Source: DATKWD01 sp963704815
Lineage (GTDB): Bacteria; Actinomycetota; Acidimicrobiia; Acidimicrobiales; Salinilacustritrichaceae
Assembly (NCBI GenBank): GCA_963704815.1
Contig: CAVPHU010000011.1
Location: 1-64,000, forward strand
Direction: 5' to 3'
Length of the DNA stretch: 64,000 nt
This document shows, in pieces, positions 1-9,316 of this stretch. The notes under the pieces were generated by a model, which worked only from the letters and a program-made list of their open reading frames with translations, had not been told where the DNA came from and searched no databases. The number at the start of each line of letters is the position of its first letter. Position 1 is the stretch's first letter. The position numbers and the translations under genes were made by a program.

Positions 1-476
1 GAGGAGCAGCGTCCATGTCAGTGGGGTGAACGCGCCGCCGACGAAGCGGTGCGCTCCGTCGGACACCGTGTAGGTCACATCGTCTTGTAGGTAGGAGATG
101 CCAGCCCGGTGAACGTGCCGTCGGCGCTGCGGTCGCCGGCGAGGATGCCGTCACCGAAGGCGTCCGCTGCGTCGAAGAACACCGATGTGAGTAGCAGCGT
201 GCTGGTGAACAGAAGACACCTGCCGCTGTCCACGAGTGCCGCGGACCGGGACCGAGCTGGGCATCGAGGTAGTCGGCGGCGAGGGCGCCGCTGCCCCCGA
301 CGTCTCGCAGCGCAGCCGTCGTGTCGGTGTCGCGGCGGCCGCCATGAGGTTGCTGCGTAGCTCGCGCCGTCTCTCAATTCGCACCTTCCGCGGTAGGTCG
401 TAGAGACGTTGATCGAGGCTCCACACCACGCGCTCGATCCGGGGAGGCGGTCGAGGAGGTTCAGGGTGTTGGGCAT
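1..476 (-). pseudogene. Membrane protein with HAAS-type prefix, frameshifted and cut by the window edge
   Basis: The start at 476 reads MPNTLNLLDRLP, and a second frame continues with RIERVVWSLDQRLYDLP and ERRRELRSNLMAAAA. This resembles the amphipathic prefix (HAAS/permease-prefix type) often encoded just after PadR regulators. Further frames give ALRDVGGSGALAADYLDAQLG, a hydrophobic stretch FTSTLLLTSVFF, and YLQDDVTYTVSDGAHRF at the left edge. At least three frame changes are needed to read through, and the C-terminus lies outside the window. The gene follows the PadR locus directly, as in PadR-controlled membrane-protein pairs. Family assignment is by pattern only. Whether the breaks are decay or base-calling error cannot be told from this sequence. 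Confidence 0.45.
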
Positions 477-829
477 TCACTGGCCTTTCGAGGGGCGCCG
501 GATCGGGACGGGACAGCTGGTCGGACACCAACTCGGCGAGTGATCCCCACTGAGAAGCGCCTTCGGTGAGGGCGTCGTATCCGGCGGCGGTCGGCCGGGT
601 CGTACTTGCGGGCGGGCCCTTCGGCGGACGCCACGAGGCGTGCGGTCAGGCGCTCCTCGCGCTGAACACGATAGCGCCGGATACACCGTTCCAGCGGCGA
701 TGTCGGAGAAGCCGATCTCGTGCAGGCGTTGCACGACCTGGTCGCCGTAGGACTCACGCTACCACGAGCAGGTGGAGGAGGAAGCGAGAGGACGCCCTTG
801 AGGAGCTGAGCGTCATGACCGGACGGCAT
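477..829 (-). pseudogene. PadR-family transcriptional regulator, frameshifted
   Basis: Pieces of a PadR winged-helix repressor appear in order across three frames: AQLLKGVLSL at the N-terminus, then SYGDQVVQRLHEIGFSDI, then AGTVYPAL, then REERLTARLVASAEGPARKY, and finally LAELVSDQLSRPDP. The GTVYPAL and GPARKYY motifs are characteristic of PadR wing and helix regions. At least three single-base shifts interrupt it. The end overlaps the start of the following membrane-protein gene, the usual PadR and target arrangement, so the intact version would probably have repressed its own operon. The start near 829 is uncertain. Confidence 0.55.
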
Positions 830-1054
830 GCACTCGTACTACGCCTACTAGTGTGCAATGTCAAGTAGAGAGACGTTCCAGTCCGCTTGGTCCACTCCCA
901 ACAGTGAGCGTCCTCGACCGTGGTCGCTCCGAGGCTGCCAAGACTGTCCCCGAGGTGCCGGTGGCGGCGAGGCTGCCGTCGTATCCGGAAACGTCGCCCC
1001 GACCGGAGCGATCTTTGCGTGCAACCTGTCCTCGATCCGACCCGCTCGGTGCGG
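830..1054. other. Intergenic stretch with no recognisable gene
   Basis: This 225-bp stretch lies between the PadR remnant and the phosphotransferase remnant. Open frames exist on both strands, but none gives a family-like protein. I see no clear hairpin, repeat or promoter. Confidence 0.4.
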
Positions 1055-1857
1055 TTACGCAGGCCTGAATAGACCCCGGTGTTTGTCGACCCACGAGGCG
1101 ATCTCATGGTTTCGCCAATTGACTCGTCGGATGTCCATCCGGTCACGAGGCCGCGGGCTCGGAGGTGCTCAACGTCTCGTGCGTATTTCTTCTGTCGCAC
1201 AGCGGCCGATCGACGAGCCCATCCGGCGAGATGCCATAGGCCTCCGCGAACACCTCGACGCGCTGTCGACGATGGGGAACCTGGTCGACCCCCAGCATCC
1301 GCATGGTGTCGTCATCATCACGGATGGGAACGCTGTACAGCAGAGCGTAGGCAACGTCATCGTCGGGCCGGGCACGGTGGGCCAGGTCGAAGTCGAGAAG
1401 TCCGACGGGACGCTCGCCCGACCACACGACGTTCCAGGGTGCGAAATCGCCGTGGCACACGCCGGTCGGAGGTGCATCTGGGGTCGCTGGGAGTGCCCAC
1501 TCCGCACGAGCCGGTGGGACGTAGTCCCGAACAGCCTGATGGAAGGCCCGGAGGAGGGAAGCGAAAGCTGCCAGGGCCAGCAGGGATGACGACGTGCTGT
1601 CCGGCGATTCGACCCGAGTCGCCTTCGATGTACGTCAGGGACTCACGTCCCTCGTCGTCGAAGCCGAGCGGCCGAGGGCACGCCGCAAAGCCGGACTCGG
1701 TTAGGTACGCCAGGAGATGCTGAACCGAGTTGCTCCACCAACGAGCGCGCCGTGAACCGTGCCGTCCACGAGCACGACGGGCCAAGTGTTCGTTGTCCTG
1801 GAGCACGCCATCGTTCACGACCGAATAGTGGACCACGTCGCCCGCGAGCGATCGCAC
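1055..1857 (-). pseudogene. Aminoglycoside phosphotransferase-like kinase, frameshifted
   Basis: The APH fold is recognisable in pieces. An N-lobe segment reads NSVQHLLAYLTESGFAACP followed by GRESLTYIEGDSG. After a frame change comes the catalytic loop HGDFAPWNVVW and the metal-binding segment GLLDFDLAHRARPDDDVAYAL, both near-canonical. A third frame holds KKYARDVEHLRARGLV, and a fourth ends with SWVDKHRGLFRPA and a TAA stop at 1055-1057. Such proteins phosphorylate antibiotics or other small hydroxyl compounds; the true substrate cannot be inferred. Because catalytic residues are preserved, the breaks may be sequencing indels rather than old decay. The start is uncertain. Confidence 0.6.
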
Positions 1858-1993
1858 CGAAGTGATGCCAATCGCGCGGGCGCCGACCGCCGCCTAACGC
1901 GGACATCCGCCCGAGGCACCGTCCGGAAGGTGCCGATGGTGGGCGGGCTCGTCGTGTATCCCGAAACACCGCCGGCCGGATGGATGATGTATG

Positions 1994-1999
1994 TATAGT
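1994..1999 (+). promoter_or_regulatory. Candidate -10 element for a leaderless antitoxin transcript
   Basis: TATAGT matches the actinobacterial -10 consensus TANNNT and ends 7 bp before the ATG at 2007. That distance would place the transcription start at or next to the initiation codon. No purine-rich ribosome-binding site fits between them. No convincing -35 box is seen. Confidence 0.4.
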
Positions 2000-2006
2000 T
2001 AGGCGT

Positions 2007-2253
2007 ATGCCCAGGATGCAGGTCTACTCGCCCGACGAGCTCTACAAGGCAGTGAAGGATCTTGAGCTCCCGGCGTCCGAGCTTCTGCAGGAGGCGGTCG
2101 AAGCAGAGCTCCGCCGCCAGGAACTCAATCGGGCAGCTGACGACTACCTCGGGGAGCTCGTCGAAGACGTCGGCGAGCCGTCGATGCGCGAGCACGCACG
2201 GGCCGCGAACATCGCCCGGAGGATCCGCGAGCGGGCCGCCGCCCGCGAGCTGA
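2007..2253 (+). CDS. VapB-type antitoxin, C-terminal end uncertain
   Basis: The product begins MPRMQVYSPDELYKAVKDLE and continues LPASELLQEAVEAELRRQEL, a short N-terminal DNA-binding segment of the kind seen in small VapB-like antitoxins, followed by an acidic helical tail (YLGELVEDVGEPS) that would bind the toxin. It lies immediately before a PIN-domain toxin gene. The start at 2007 is chosen because it matches the family start and the -10 element just upstream. In the given sequence the frame does not stop at the toxin start but stays open to 2927; a TGA at 2251-2253 lies in another frame. A lost stop or a one-base indel near the end is likely, so the end given here is an inference. Confidence 0.55.
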
Positions 2254-2256
2254 TCG

Positions 2257-2727
2257 GTGCTCGTCCTCGACTCGGGTGGGCTGAGCCGGCTCAGCCAACG
2301 AACTCGTCGCGCAGCCGCCCTGATCAAGGCTCTGAAGGACGAGAACCTCTGGCCGCCCATCGTCCCGACGGTCGTGATCGTGGAGTCGACATCGGGTGCC
2401 GCGAGAACGGACGCCAACATCAATCGGTTCCTGAAGGCTTGCGAGGTGGAGCCGGTCGTCTCCGAACGTGCGGCCCGGCGAGCGGGATACCTGCGGGCAC
2501 GCGCCCGAACCGGCTCTGCGGTCGACGCACTGGTCGTCGCGATGGCCGAGCCCGGGGGCACCGTGCTCACGGGCGATCCAGACGACCTGGAGGCGCTCGC
2601 CAGCCATGCTGTCGGGGTCGGGGTCGAATCCGGTGTAGGCGGACCCGACGATGGACGCGCGATCGGAGCTGCCTCAGGGCCTGGCGAACTCGGACGTTTC
2701 CGCCCAGGTCAGCCTGGGTTCAGGTGA
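2257..2727 (+). CDS. VapC-type PIN-domain toxin
   Basis: The GTG-started product opens MLVLDSGGLSRLS, giving the first acidic residue of a PIN nuclease. It continues with VPTVVIVEST (conserved Glu) and SAVDALVVAMA (third acid), then GTVLTGDPDDLEALA, the usual final strand-helix. VapC toxins are Mg-dependent endoribonucleases that cleave tRNA or rRNA when the antitoxin is lost. The first 130 or so residues match the normal family length. The last 25 residues (from GVGGPDDGRA) look non-native and may reflect a missed stop. It forms a bicistron with the upstream antitoxin. Confidence 0.75.
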   Translation: MLVLDSGGLSRLSQRTRRAAALIKALKDENLWPPIVPTVVIVESTSGAARTDANINRFLKACEVEPVVSERAARRAGYLRARARTGSAVDALVVAMAEPGGTVLTGDPDDLEALASHAVGVGVESGVGGPDDGRAIGAASGPGELGRFRPGQPGFR

Positions 2728-2814
2728 CGCCAACGAGGGCGAGGTACACGGCCTTGTGCGGCGCGGCCTCGTCGACGTCGGAGACCAGAAGGAAGATCGC
2801 GGTCGGCGGCGGCC

Positions 2815-4662
2815 TCACGTGGGGTCGGGGTTCATCTCCCAATGGGTGGGTGACCGCCACAGCGCCGAGGCCGTCAGCTCGCGGATCGCCCGCATCTCGG
2901 GCGGGAGCCGATCATGGAGGCGGATGAAGAGCTCCTCGTGCTCGAGGAGCTCGGCATCCCACTCTGCTCGATCGATCGACATGGCACGGAGGAACTCGTC
3001 CTCGCTGAAGTCCTCGAGCCCGGTCCAGTTGATGTCCTGATGGCGGGGCATCCACCCCAGAGGGCTCTCGATCGACACGGCTCGGCCATGGGACCGCTCG
3101 ACGATCCACTGGAGCACCCGCATGTTCTCACCGAAGCCCGGCCACACGAAGTTGCCGTCCGCGTCGCGGCGGAACCAGTTGACTCCGAAGACACGCGGCG
3201 GATTCTGGATGGAGCGACCGAACCGAGCCAGTGGTTGAAATAGGAGCCCATGTGGTAGCCGGCGAACGGCAGCATCGCGAACGGGTCGCGACGGACGACG
3301 CCCTGCTGGCCGAACGCCGCAGCCGTCGTCTCCGAACCCATGGTTGCGGCGAGGTAGACACCGTGGGCCCAGTTGAACGCCTGGACGACCAGCGGCATCG
3401 TTCCCGACCGTCGCCCGCCGAACACGAACGCATCGACGGGCACGCCCTTCGGATCGTCCCACAGCGGATCGATGACTGGATTCTGCTCGGCCGGGGCGGT
3501 GAACCGGGCGTTGGGATGGGCGGCCGTCGCATCGCTGTCCGGGGTCCAGTCGTTCCCTCGCCAATCGATGGCGTGGGCCGGAGGTTCGCCATTCATGCCC
3601 TCCCACCACACGTCCCCTTCGTCAGTCAGCGCCACGTTGGTGAAGATCGAGTTCGCTTTGATCGTCTCCATGGCCGACGGGTTGGTCTCGTACGAGGTCC
3701 CGGGTGCGACCCCGAAGTAGCCGGCCTCGGGATTGATGGCGTAGAGCTTGCCGTCGGCGCCGGGCTTGATCCAGGCGATGTCGTCGCCGATCGTCGTGAC
3801 CTTCCAGCCTTCGTCCCTGAACACAGGCGGCGGGACGATCATCGCAAAGTTCGTCTTCCCACAGGCGCTCGGGAACGCAGCAGCGACGTAGGTCTTCACG
3901 CCGGAGGGCTCGGTGACCCCCATGATCAACATGTGCTCGGCGAGCCAGCCCTCGTCGCGAGCCATGGTCGAGGCGATGCGGAGGGCCAGGCACTTCTTGC
4001 CCAAGAGGGCATTGCCGCCGTAACCGCTGCCATAGCTCCAGATCGAACGCTCCTCGGGAAAGTGCACGATGTACTTGTCGTCGGGATTGCAGGGCCAGAC
4101 GACGTCTTGCTCGCCGTCACTCAGGGGAGCTCCCATCGTGTGCATGCAAGGCACGAACTCGCCGTCAGTGCCGAGCTCGTCGTACACCGGTGTCCCCATC
4201 CGCGTCATGAGCTTCATATTCACGACGACATAGGCGGAGTCGGTGATCTCCACTCCGAGTTGGGAGATGTCCGATCCCAGCGGACCCATGCTGAAAGGAA
4301 TCACATACATGGTCCGACCCTTCATGGAGCCGCTGAACCGGTCATGCAGAATCGCCTTCATGGCACCCGGCTCCATCCAGTTGTTGGTGGGACCGGCGTC
4401 CTGTTCGGTGCGCGTGCAGATGAAGGTGCGGTCCTCCACGCGTGCGACGTCGCTCGGATCGGTTCGGGCAAGAAAGCTGTTGGCGCGCGAACTCGACGTT
4501 GAGTCGAGTGAACGTGCCCGCATCGACGAGTTCGTCACACAGGCGGTCGTACTCCTCGTCGCTGCCGTCGCACCAGACCACACGGTCGGGTGTGCACAGG
4601 GCCGTCATCTCGGCGACCCAGGCCTTCAATCCGTCATGTCGTAGTTCGCTCGGGGTGTCCAT
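2815..4662 (-). CDS. pckG: Phosphoenolpyruvate carboxykinase (GTP), two apparent frameshifts
   Basis: PckG converts oxaloacetate and GTP to phosphoenolpyruvate in gluconeogenesis, in the cytosol. The product starts MDTPSELRHDGLKAWVAEM at 4662. Near 4490 it changes frame to NSFLARTDPSDVARVEDRTF and then runs through the kinase core: VEITDSAYVVVNM, the P-loop FPSACGKTNFAMI, TTIGDDIAWIKPG and INPEAGYFGVAPGTS, all diagnostic of the GTP-dependent class. Near 3228 the frame changes again at GSYFNHWL to FGRSIQNPPRVFGVNWFRR and continues to the stop. The joined protein is close to the usual 610 residues. As every functional motif is intact, I read the shifts as sequence errors. Confidence 0.9.
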
Positions 4663-5020
4663 GCGTCGAGTCTCGCGAGCGCAAAGCCAGGTTGGGTGAA
4701 CGAAATGTGAATCCTGCGGCCGAGCACCGGCACTCTGATTCTCAGCCGCGCCCACCGGTCGGATCCGAGGAGCCCCACCGTGAGGGCCCTCGCCGACGAC
4801 GCCGAACTCGACACGTCGGAATCGCAACGGACTGGACCACCGTCGCGGAAGGGGCCAACGACGGATGCGACCGACCAGTTCGCTGCCGTCTGTGAAGCGC
4901 TCGACACCCATGCGCTCGACGAGATCCGGGGCTGGCGGCACCCGTCTGCTGGAGAGCCGTTCATCAGCTGATAACACACCGGCAACCTCGTCGCACGTTG
5001 CCGCGCGTAGACACGGCGTC
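4663..5020. other. 358-bp divergent intergenic region with one weak small ORF
   Basis: This separates pckG from the plus-strand ATP-grasp gene and must hold both promoters, though I cannot place a convincing -35/-10 pair. A GTG-started plus-strand frame at 4780-4971 would encode 63 residues (starting MRALADDAELDTSES) with mostly G or C at third codon positions. It matches no family I know and may be chance in GC-rich DNA. Confidence 0.35.
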
Positions 5021-6481
5021 ATGGTCTGGCCATCGGCCTACGACGCAAACGGCACGTTCGACGAGATGATCGGGTCCGACGGGCGCGCCCGCCCCGGGTC
5101 GGTCGACGTCGTCGAGCGCCTCGAAGCCCTCGGCCCCGAGCTGTTCGATCGCCAGCATGCCGCCGAATCGGCCATTCGTTCGATGGGAATCACGTTCACG
5201 CTGTACTCCCACGACGGTGCGCTCGACCGGGAGTGGCCGATCGACGTGATTCCTCGGATCATCGCGCTCGACGAGTGGACCTCTATCTCCCATGGGCTCA
5301 TCCAGCGACTGACGGCGCTCAACTTCTTCATCGACGACCTCTATCACGATCAGAAGATCGTCAAGGACGGCGTGTTCCCCGCCGAACTCCTGCACGACTC
5401 GGCCAACTACCGCGAGGTGTGCGAGGGCGTCGACGTGCACGGTGGCGTGTGGGCCCACATCAGCGGCAGCGACCTCGTGCGAGACGGGTCCGGTCAGGTC
5501 TTCGTGTTGGAAGACAACCTGCGCATCCCGTCGGGCGTGTCCTACATGCTCGAGAACCGGCAGGTCAGCAAGCGCGTGTTCGCCGACCTCTTCCGCGACC
5601 TCGACATCCTCCCGATCGACGGGTACACCGAACAGCTCAGCATCCGGTTGAAGGCACTTTCGCCGCGGCCGGGCGTCGAGCCGATCGTCGCAGTGCTGAC
5701 TCCCGGGGTCTTCAACTCGGCGTACTACGAGCACGTGCTGCTCGCGACACGGATGGGAGCTCACCTCGTCGAGGGATCCGACCTGGTGGTGGAAGACGAC
5801 GTCGTCTTCATGCACACCGTCAGCGGGCCGGTGCGGGTCGACGTCATCTACCGGCGCGTCGACGACCTGTTCCTCGACCCCGAGGTCTTCCGGCCCGATT
5901 CGCTGCTCGGTGTCACCGGGCTGATCGGCGCCTGGCGAGCCGGCAACGTTGCCATTGCGAATGCCCCGGGCGCTGGTGTTGCGGATGACAAGGTCGTCTA
6001 CTCCTACGTCCCCGAGCTCATCGACTATTACCTCGGCGAGGAGTCACTACTCGCCAACGTGCCGACGTGGCGCTGCATCGACCCCAGTCACCTCAGCCAC
6101 GTCCTCGCCAACCTGGACTCGCTCGTGTGCAAGCCGGCGAACGAGGCCGGGGGCAAGGGCGTGACCATCGGGTCCTGCGCGAGCGCCGCCGAACTCGACG
6201 ACCTCCGACGAGAGATCGAAGCCGATCCACGGAACTGGGTCGCCCAGCCGATCCTCGACCTCTCGACCGCCCCGACGATCACCGACGACGGCACCATTGC
6301 GCCGCGCCATCTCGATCTTCGCCCGTTCGTCCTGTCGGGCGAGGACCCCTACGTGACCATCGGGGGTCTGACCCGTGTCGCCCTCGTCGAAGGGTCGCTC
6401 ATCGTCAACAGCTCCCAGGGCGGCGGCAGCAAGGACACCTGGATCGTCGACCCATCCGTTCATCCCCGAGCACCGAGATAG
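5021..6481 (+). CDS. Circularly permuted ATP-grasp protein
   Basis: This 486-residue protein is of the circularly permuted type 2 ATP-grasp family (DUF404/DUF407 lineage), predicted to form amide or peptide bonds with ATP. Visible family features are ALNFFIDDLYHDQKIVKDG near residue 105, VFVLEDNLRIPSGVSYMLEN near 165, the TPGVFNSAYYEH segment near 230, and CKPANEAGGKGVTIG near 370, followed by RREIEADPRNWVAQP and a DLRPFVLSG strand. The ATG at 5021 gives MVWPSAYDANGTFDEM and fits the family start. It is followed after 5 bp by an alpha-E gene, the standard partner. Substrate unknown. Confidence 0.85.
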   Translation: MVWPSAYDANGTFDEMIGSDGRARPGSVDVVERLEALGPELFDRQHAAESAIRSMGITFTLYSHDGALDREWPIDVIPRIIALDEWTSISHGLIQRLTALNFFIDDLYHDQKIVKDGVFPAELLHDSANYREVCEGVDVHGGVWAHISGSDLVRDGSGQVFVLEDNLRIPSGVSYMLENRQVSKRVFADLFRDLDILPIDGYTEQLSIRLKALSPRPGVEPIVAVLTPGVFNSAYYEHVLLATRMGAHLVEGSDLVVEDDVVFMHTVSGPVRVDVIYRRVDDLFLDPEVFRPDSLLGVTGLIGAWRAGNVAIANAPGAGVADDKVVYSYVPELIDYYLGEESLLANVPTWRCIDPSHLSHVLANLDSLVCKPANEAGGKGVTIGSCASAAELDDLRREIEADPRNWVAQPILDLSTAPTITDDGTIAPRHLDLRPFVLSGEDPYVTIGGLTRVALVEGSLIVNSSQGGGSKDTWIVDPSVHPRAPR

Positions 6482-6486
6482 GAATC

Positions 6487-7521
6487 ATGTACCAGACACC
6501 ATCACCGCTCCTGCTATCCCGTGTTGCCGAGAGCGCCTATTGGGCGGGTCGGTACCTCGAGCGGGCCGAGGGCACCGCTCGACTCGTCAGATCTCACTCC
6601 GACCTCGTGATCGATCTCCCGCACACGGCCAGGATCGGGTGGCGGCCGCTGCTCGACGTGCTTGATGCCGAGCTGGACGTTGGTGACGAACCGACCGAAG
6701 AGACCGTGGTCGAGTACCTGTGCGCCGACACGACCAACCCGAACTCGATCCGCTCCTCGGTCGCCGCAGCACACAGCAATCTCCGCGTCGCCCGAGCCGT
6801 CATCCCGGTCGATGCGACCGAGGTCTTCAACGAGCTCCGTGATCACGTCGACGCCACCGCGTCGGGTGCGGTCGACCGACGGGTGCGCGGTGACTGGCTC
6901 CGACGGGTGAGCCGCGCGTGCCGGACCCTGGTGGCCGTGCTGGGCGACTCGATGAGTCACGACGATGCCTACTGCTTCTTCACGGTGGGTCGCCAGCTCG
7001 AGCGCGCCGACTTCACGACGGGGGTGCTCGACGTCCAGAACGAGGTGTTCTTTCGGAAGATGACCGGCCCGGTCGAGCCCTACCTCGACATCTGCTGGTT
7101 CGCAGCGCTGCGGTCGTTGGACACGCTCCAGCCGTTCCGACGCAGCGGCGCCCCCAACTCGGCCGACGCCACGATCGCCTTCCTGCTCTCGGACACGAAG
7201 TGCCCCCGAACGCTCGAGTCGACGCTCATCGAGGCGTCGCGATGGCTGCTCGAGATCCCGGGCCACGCAGCAGCGATGTCGGCGATCGCCGCGACTCAGA
7301 GTCGGCTCCAGGATGTCGACGTGTCGGTGCTGGTCGACGGGTCGTTGCACGAGTTCGTCGACGATCTGCAGGTCAGCCTCGCCGACATCCACCGCGAGAT
7401 CGAGACCAGTTGGCTCGTTCCTGATCGGGCTCGGCGTGGCCAGCTGACCCGCCCGTCTACCGCAGACGGGCCAGCACGGTGTGGTCGTCGGTCGGCAGGT
7501 CCGCGTTCGTCGTCGCCGTGA
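6487..7521 (+). CDS. Alpha-E domain protein (DUF403)
   Basis: An all-helical protein of the alpha-E family, nearly always encoded with circularly permuted ATP-grasp and transglutaminase-like genes; its biochemical role is unknown. It opens with the hallmark LLSRVAESAYWAGRYLERAE, continues with NPNSIRSSVAAAHSNLRVAR and RQLERADFTTGVLDVQ, and ends with a helical EFVDDLQVSLADIHREIETSW block. The start ATG is 5 bp after the ATP-grasp stop, so the two are one operon. The last 30 residues are low-complexity Arg/Pro/Ser, overlap the opposing gene, and run through a hairpin at 7451-7471. The natural stop may be the out-of-frame TGA at 7445-7447, with an indel just before it. Confidence 0.82.
   Translation: MYQTPSPLLLSRVAESAYWAGRYLERAEGTARLVRSHSDLVIDLPHTARIGWRPLLDVLDAELDVGDEPTEETVVEYLCADTTNPNSIRSSVAAAHSNLRVARAVIPVDATEVFNELRDHVDATASGAVDRRVRGDWLRRVSRACRTLVAVLGDSMSHDDAYCFFTVGRQLERADFTTGVLDVQNEVFFRKMTGPVEPYLDICWFAALRSLDTLQPFRRSGAPNSADATIAFLLSDTKCPRTLESTLIEASRWLLEIPGHAAAMSAIAATQSRLQDVDVSVLVDGSLHEFVDDLQVSLADIHREIETSWLVPDRARRGQLTRPSTADGPARCGRRSAGPRSSSP
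7451..7471. terminator. Hairpin at the convergent gene junction
   Basis: GCCCGTCT and AGACGGGC form a perfect 8-bp stem around the 5-base loop ACCGC. It spans the stop codon of the minus-strand transglutaminase-like gene and the 3' end of the opposing alpha-E gene. A bidirectional terminator is the natural reading. There is no clear T-tract on either side. Confidence 0.5.
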
Positions 7522-8272
7522 CCGACATGTGGTTGAGTTCGACCACACCGCGCAAGGTGGTGATGAACGCCACGTCGGATGCGTCGACGCCGGTCGCGAT
7601 CCGCACCATCGAACCTCGCGGCGCAAGACCGGTCGGGTCGACGACGTACCACTCCCGGTCGATGCACGCTTCGGTCACGACGTGGAAGTCCATCGGCGAA
7701 AGTCCGGGGGCGTACACCGAGACGACCCGTGCGGCCACGTGGTTTGCCCGGAGCAGGGCTGCGGTGAGGTGGGCGAAGTCTCGGCACACCCCTGCCCTCC
7801 CGAGCAAGGTGGCAACCGCGCCATCGATCGGCCGTGACGAACCGCTCACGTACGCGATGTTGCCGCCGACCCATCTCGACACCCCGGCGAGAAGATCGGG
7901 ACCTCGGAGCCCACCGAACTCGGCCCGCGCCAGCGGACCGAGGCGGTCGGACTCGCAGTAACGACTCGGTCGGATGTACTTGAACACGTCCTGTGCGGTT
8001 GCCGTCGCCGGCGGCGCAGCGTCGAGCACAGTCGTGTGGTAGTCGACGAGCAGAAGGCCCGGCCCGACGTCTTCGAGAAAGCAGAGGTGGCCGTCCGAAT
8101 CGGCGTCGAGAGCGACGCCGCCGAGGCTCACCAACAACTGCTCGTCGTCGCACTCGTACCCGTCGGCAACGGCGATCGACAACACGATGTCGGACTCCTC
8201 GGCGACGAACACCTCGAGATGCGACGTCACCGACCGCCGAGCATCGAGCACGGATTGCAGATCGTCGTTCAT
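7457..8272 (-). CDS. Transglutaminase-like cysteine protein, operon position 5
   Basis: This 271-residue protein has an N-terminal strand-rich region (LEVFVAEESDIVLSIAVAD) and a transglutaminase-like core. The catalytic triad is visible: Cys in GRAGVCRDFAHLTAALLRA, His in MDFHVVTEACI and Asp in YVVDPTGLAPRG. Members act as peptidases or amide transferases. The ATG at 8272 overlaps the TGA of the preceding metallopeptidase gene as ATGA, so translation is probably coupled. It is the last gene of the five-gene minus-strand operon and meets the alpha-E gene head-on. Confidence 0.85.
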   Translation of the reverse strand: MNDDLQSVLDARRSVTSHLEVFVAEESDIVLSIAVADGYECDDEQLLVSLGGVALDADSDGHLCFLEDVGPGLLLVDYHTTVLDAAPPATATAQDVFKYIRPSRYCESDRLGPLARAEFGGLRGPDLLAGVSRWVGGNIAYVSGSSRPIDGAVATLLGRAGVCRDFAHLTAALLRANHVAARVVSVYAPGLSPMDFHVVTEACIDREWYVVDPTGLAPRGSMVRIATGVDASDVAFITTLRGVVELNHMSVTATTNADLPTDDHTVLARLR

Positions 8273-9307
8273 GAGTTCACCTCGGCGTGGATGCAACGGT
8301 GGACGAATTCCAGCTTCTCGACCACGTCGGGCGAGAGGACGAACGGATACAGATCGGATTGGCCGATCGAGCGGGCCATGGCGTTCAGGGCGAGCGTGAG
8401 CCCCAACCACGACTGCACCATCTTCCCGATGGACACGTGGGCACGTGTCGTCCAGGCCGCATGGCCCGCCGACTGTGCCGGTTCACCGATCGCCAACCCG
8501 ATGGCCCGGGCAGTCACCAGCCCCGTGTCGATGTGGAGGTAGTGGGCGAACGTCTCGGCCCAGTCCTCCCAGGGGTGCATCGTCGCGTACTGGCTGACAT
8601 GGGTGTCGGCCCAGTCGGCATCGCCTTGTGCGTAGTGCCGTCCGAGTGCGAACTCGTACGACACCCGCTCATCACCGAACAAGGCGCGAAACGCCTCGAG
8701 GTTCCCGTTCTGCTCGACGAGACTCGGCCAGTAGTAGTGCCCGATCTCGTGCCGGAGGTGGCCGAGCACCGTGCGATACGGCTCGCCGAGCTGCTGGCGC
8801 ACGAACTCGCGATGGGCATCGTCGGACTCGGAGAGATCGAGGGTGATGACGCCCGAGTCGTGGCCCGTGATCACGTTCCGACCGCGTGACGACAACAACT
8901 CGAAGGCCACGCCCCGCTCACCGTCGACCGATCGATCGAGGACCGGCAGCTCGAGTGCCCGTAGCTGGTGGAGGAGTCGGCGCTTGGCGGCTTCAGCGTC
9001 GGCGAACGCCTCGAGCGAGTCGATCTCGGTGTCGTTCGGGCGGACCGAGGTGAGGCAGCAGCTCGCACAGCGATCGACGGGGTCATCTTCGGGAACCAAC
9101 CAGTTGCAGCGTGCGACCAGCTGGTTCGAACAGTGGCGGTACCGGCCCGGCAATCCGTCGGAGCGCTCGAACCCCGACTCGACCGCGCGCGAACGCAACC
9201 AGTTCGCGGGAGTCGGGAAGGTAGCCGACCAGCGATCCACAGCGCAGACAGGTCGAGTTGTCGAAGAACAGCAGCTGCCCACAGACCGAGCACGGGAACG
9301 GCTCCAT
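8269..9307 (-). CDS. Zinc-ribbon zinc-dependent metallopeptidase, one apparent frameshift
   Basis: The start at 9307 reads MEPFPCSVCGQLLFFDNS and then TCLRCGSLVGYLPD, a four-Cys zinc ribbon. After a frame change near 9185 the protein continues GRYRHCSNQLVARCNWLVP with a second Cys cluster (DRCASCC), and then a helical domain with the zinc-protease motif HEIGH in GHLRHEIGHYYWPSLVEQ. WEDWAETFAHYLHI supplies the conserved Glu region. This matches the family of putative zinc-binding metallopeptidases found beside transglutaminase and ATP-grasp genes. The hydrolytic target is unknown. It starts 9 bp after the upstream transglutaminase-like gene. Confidence 0.78.
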
Positions 9308-9316
9308 TCGCTGAAA

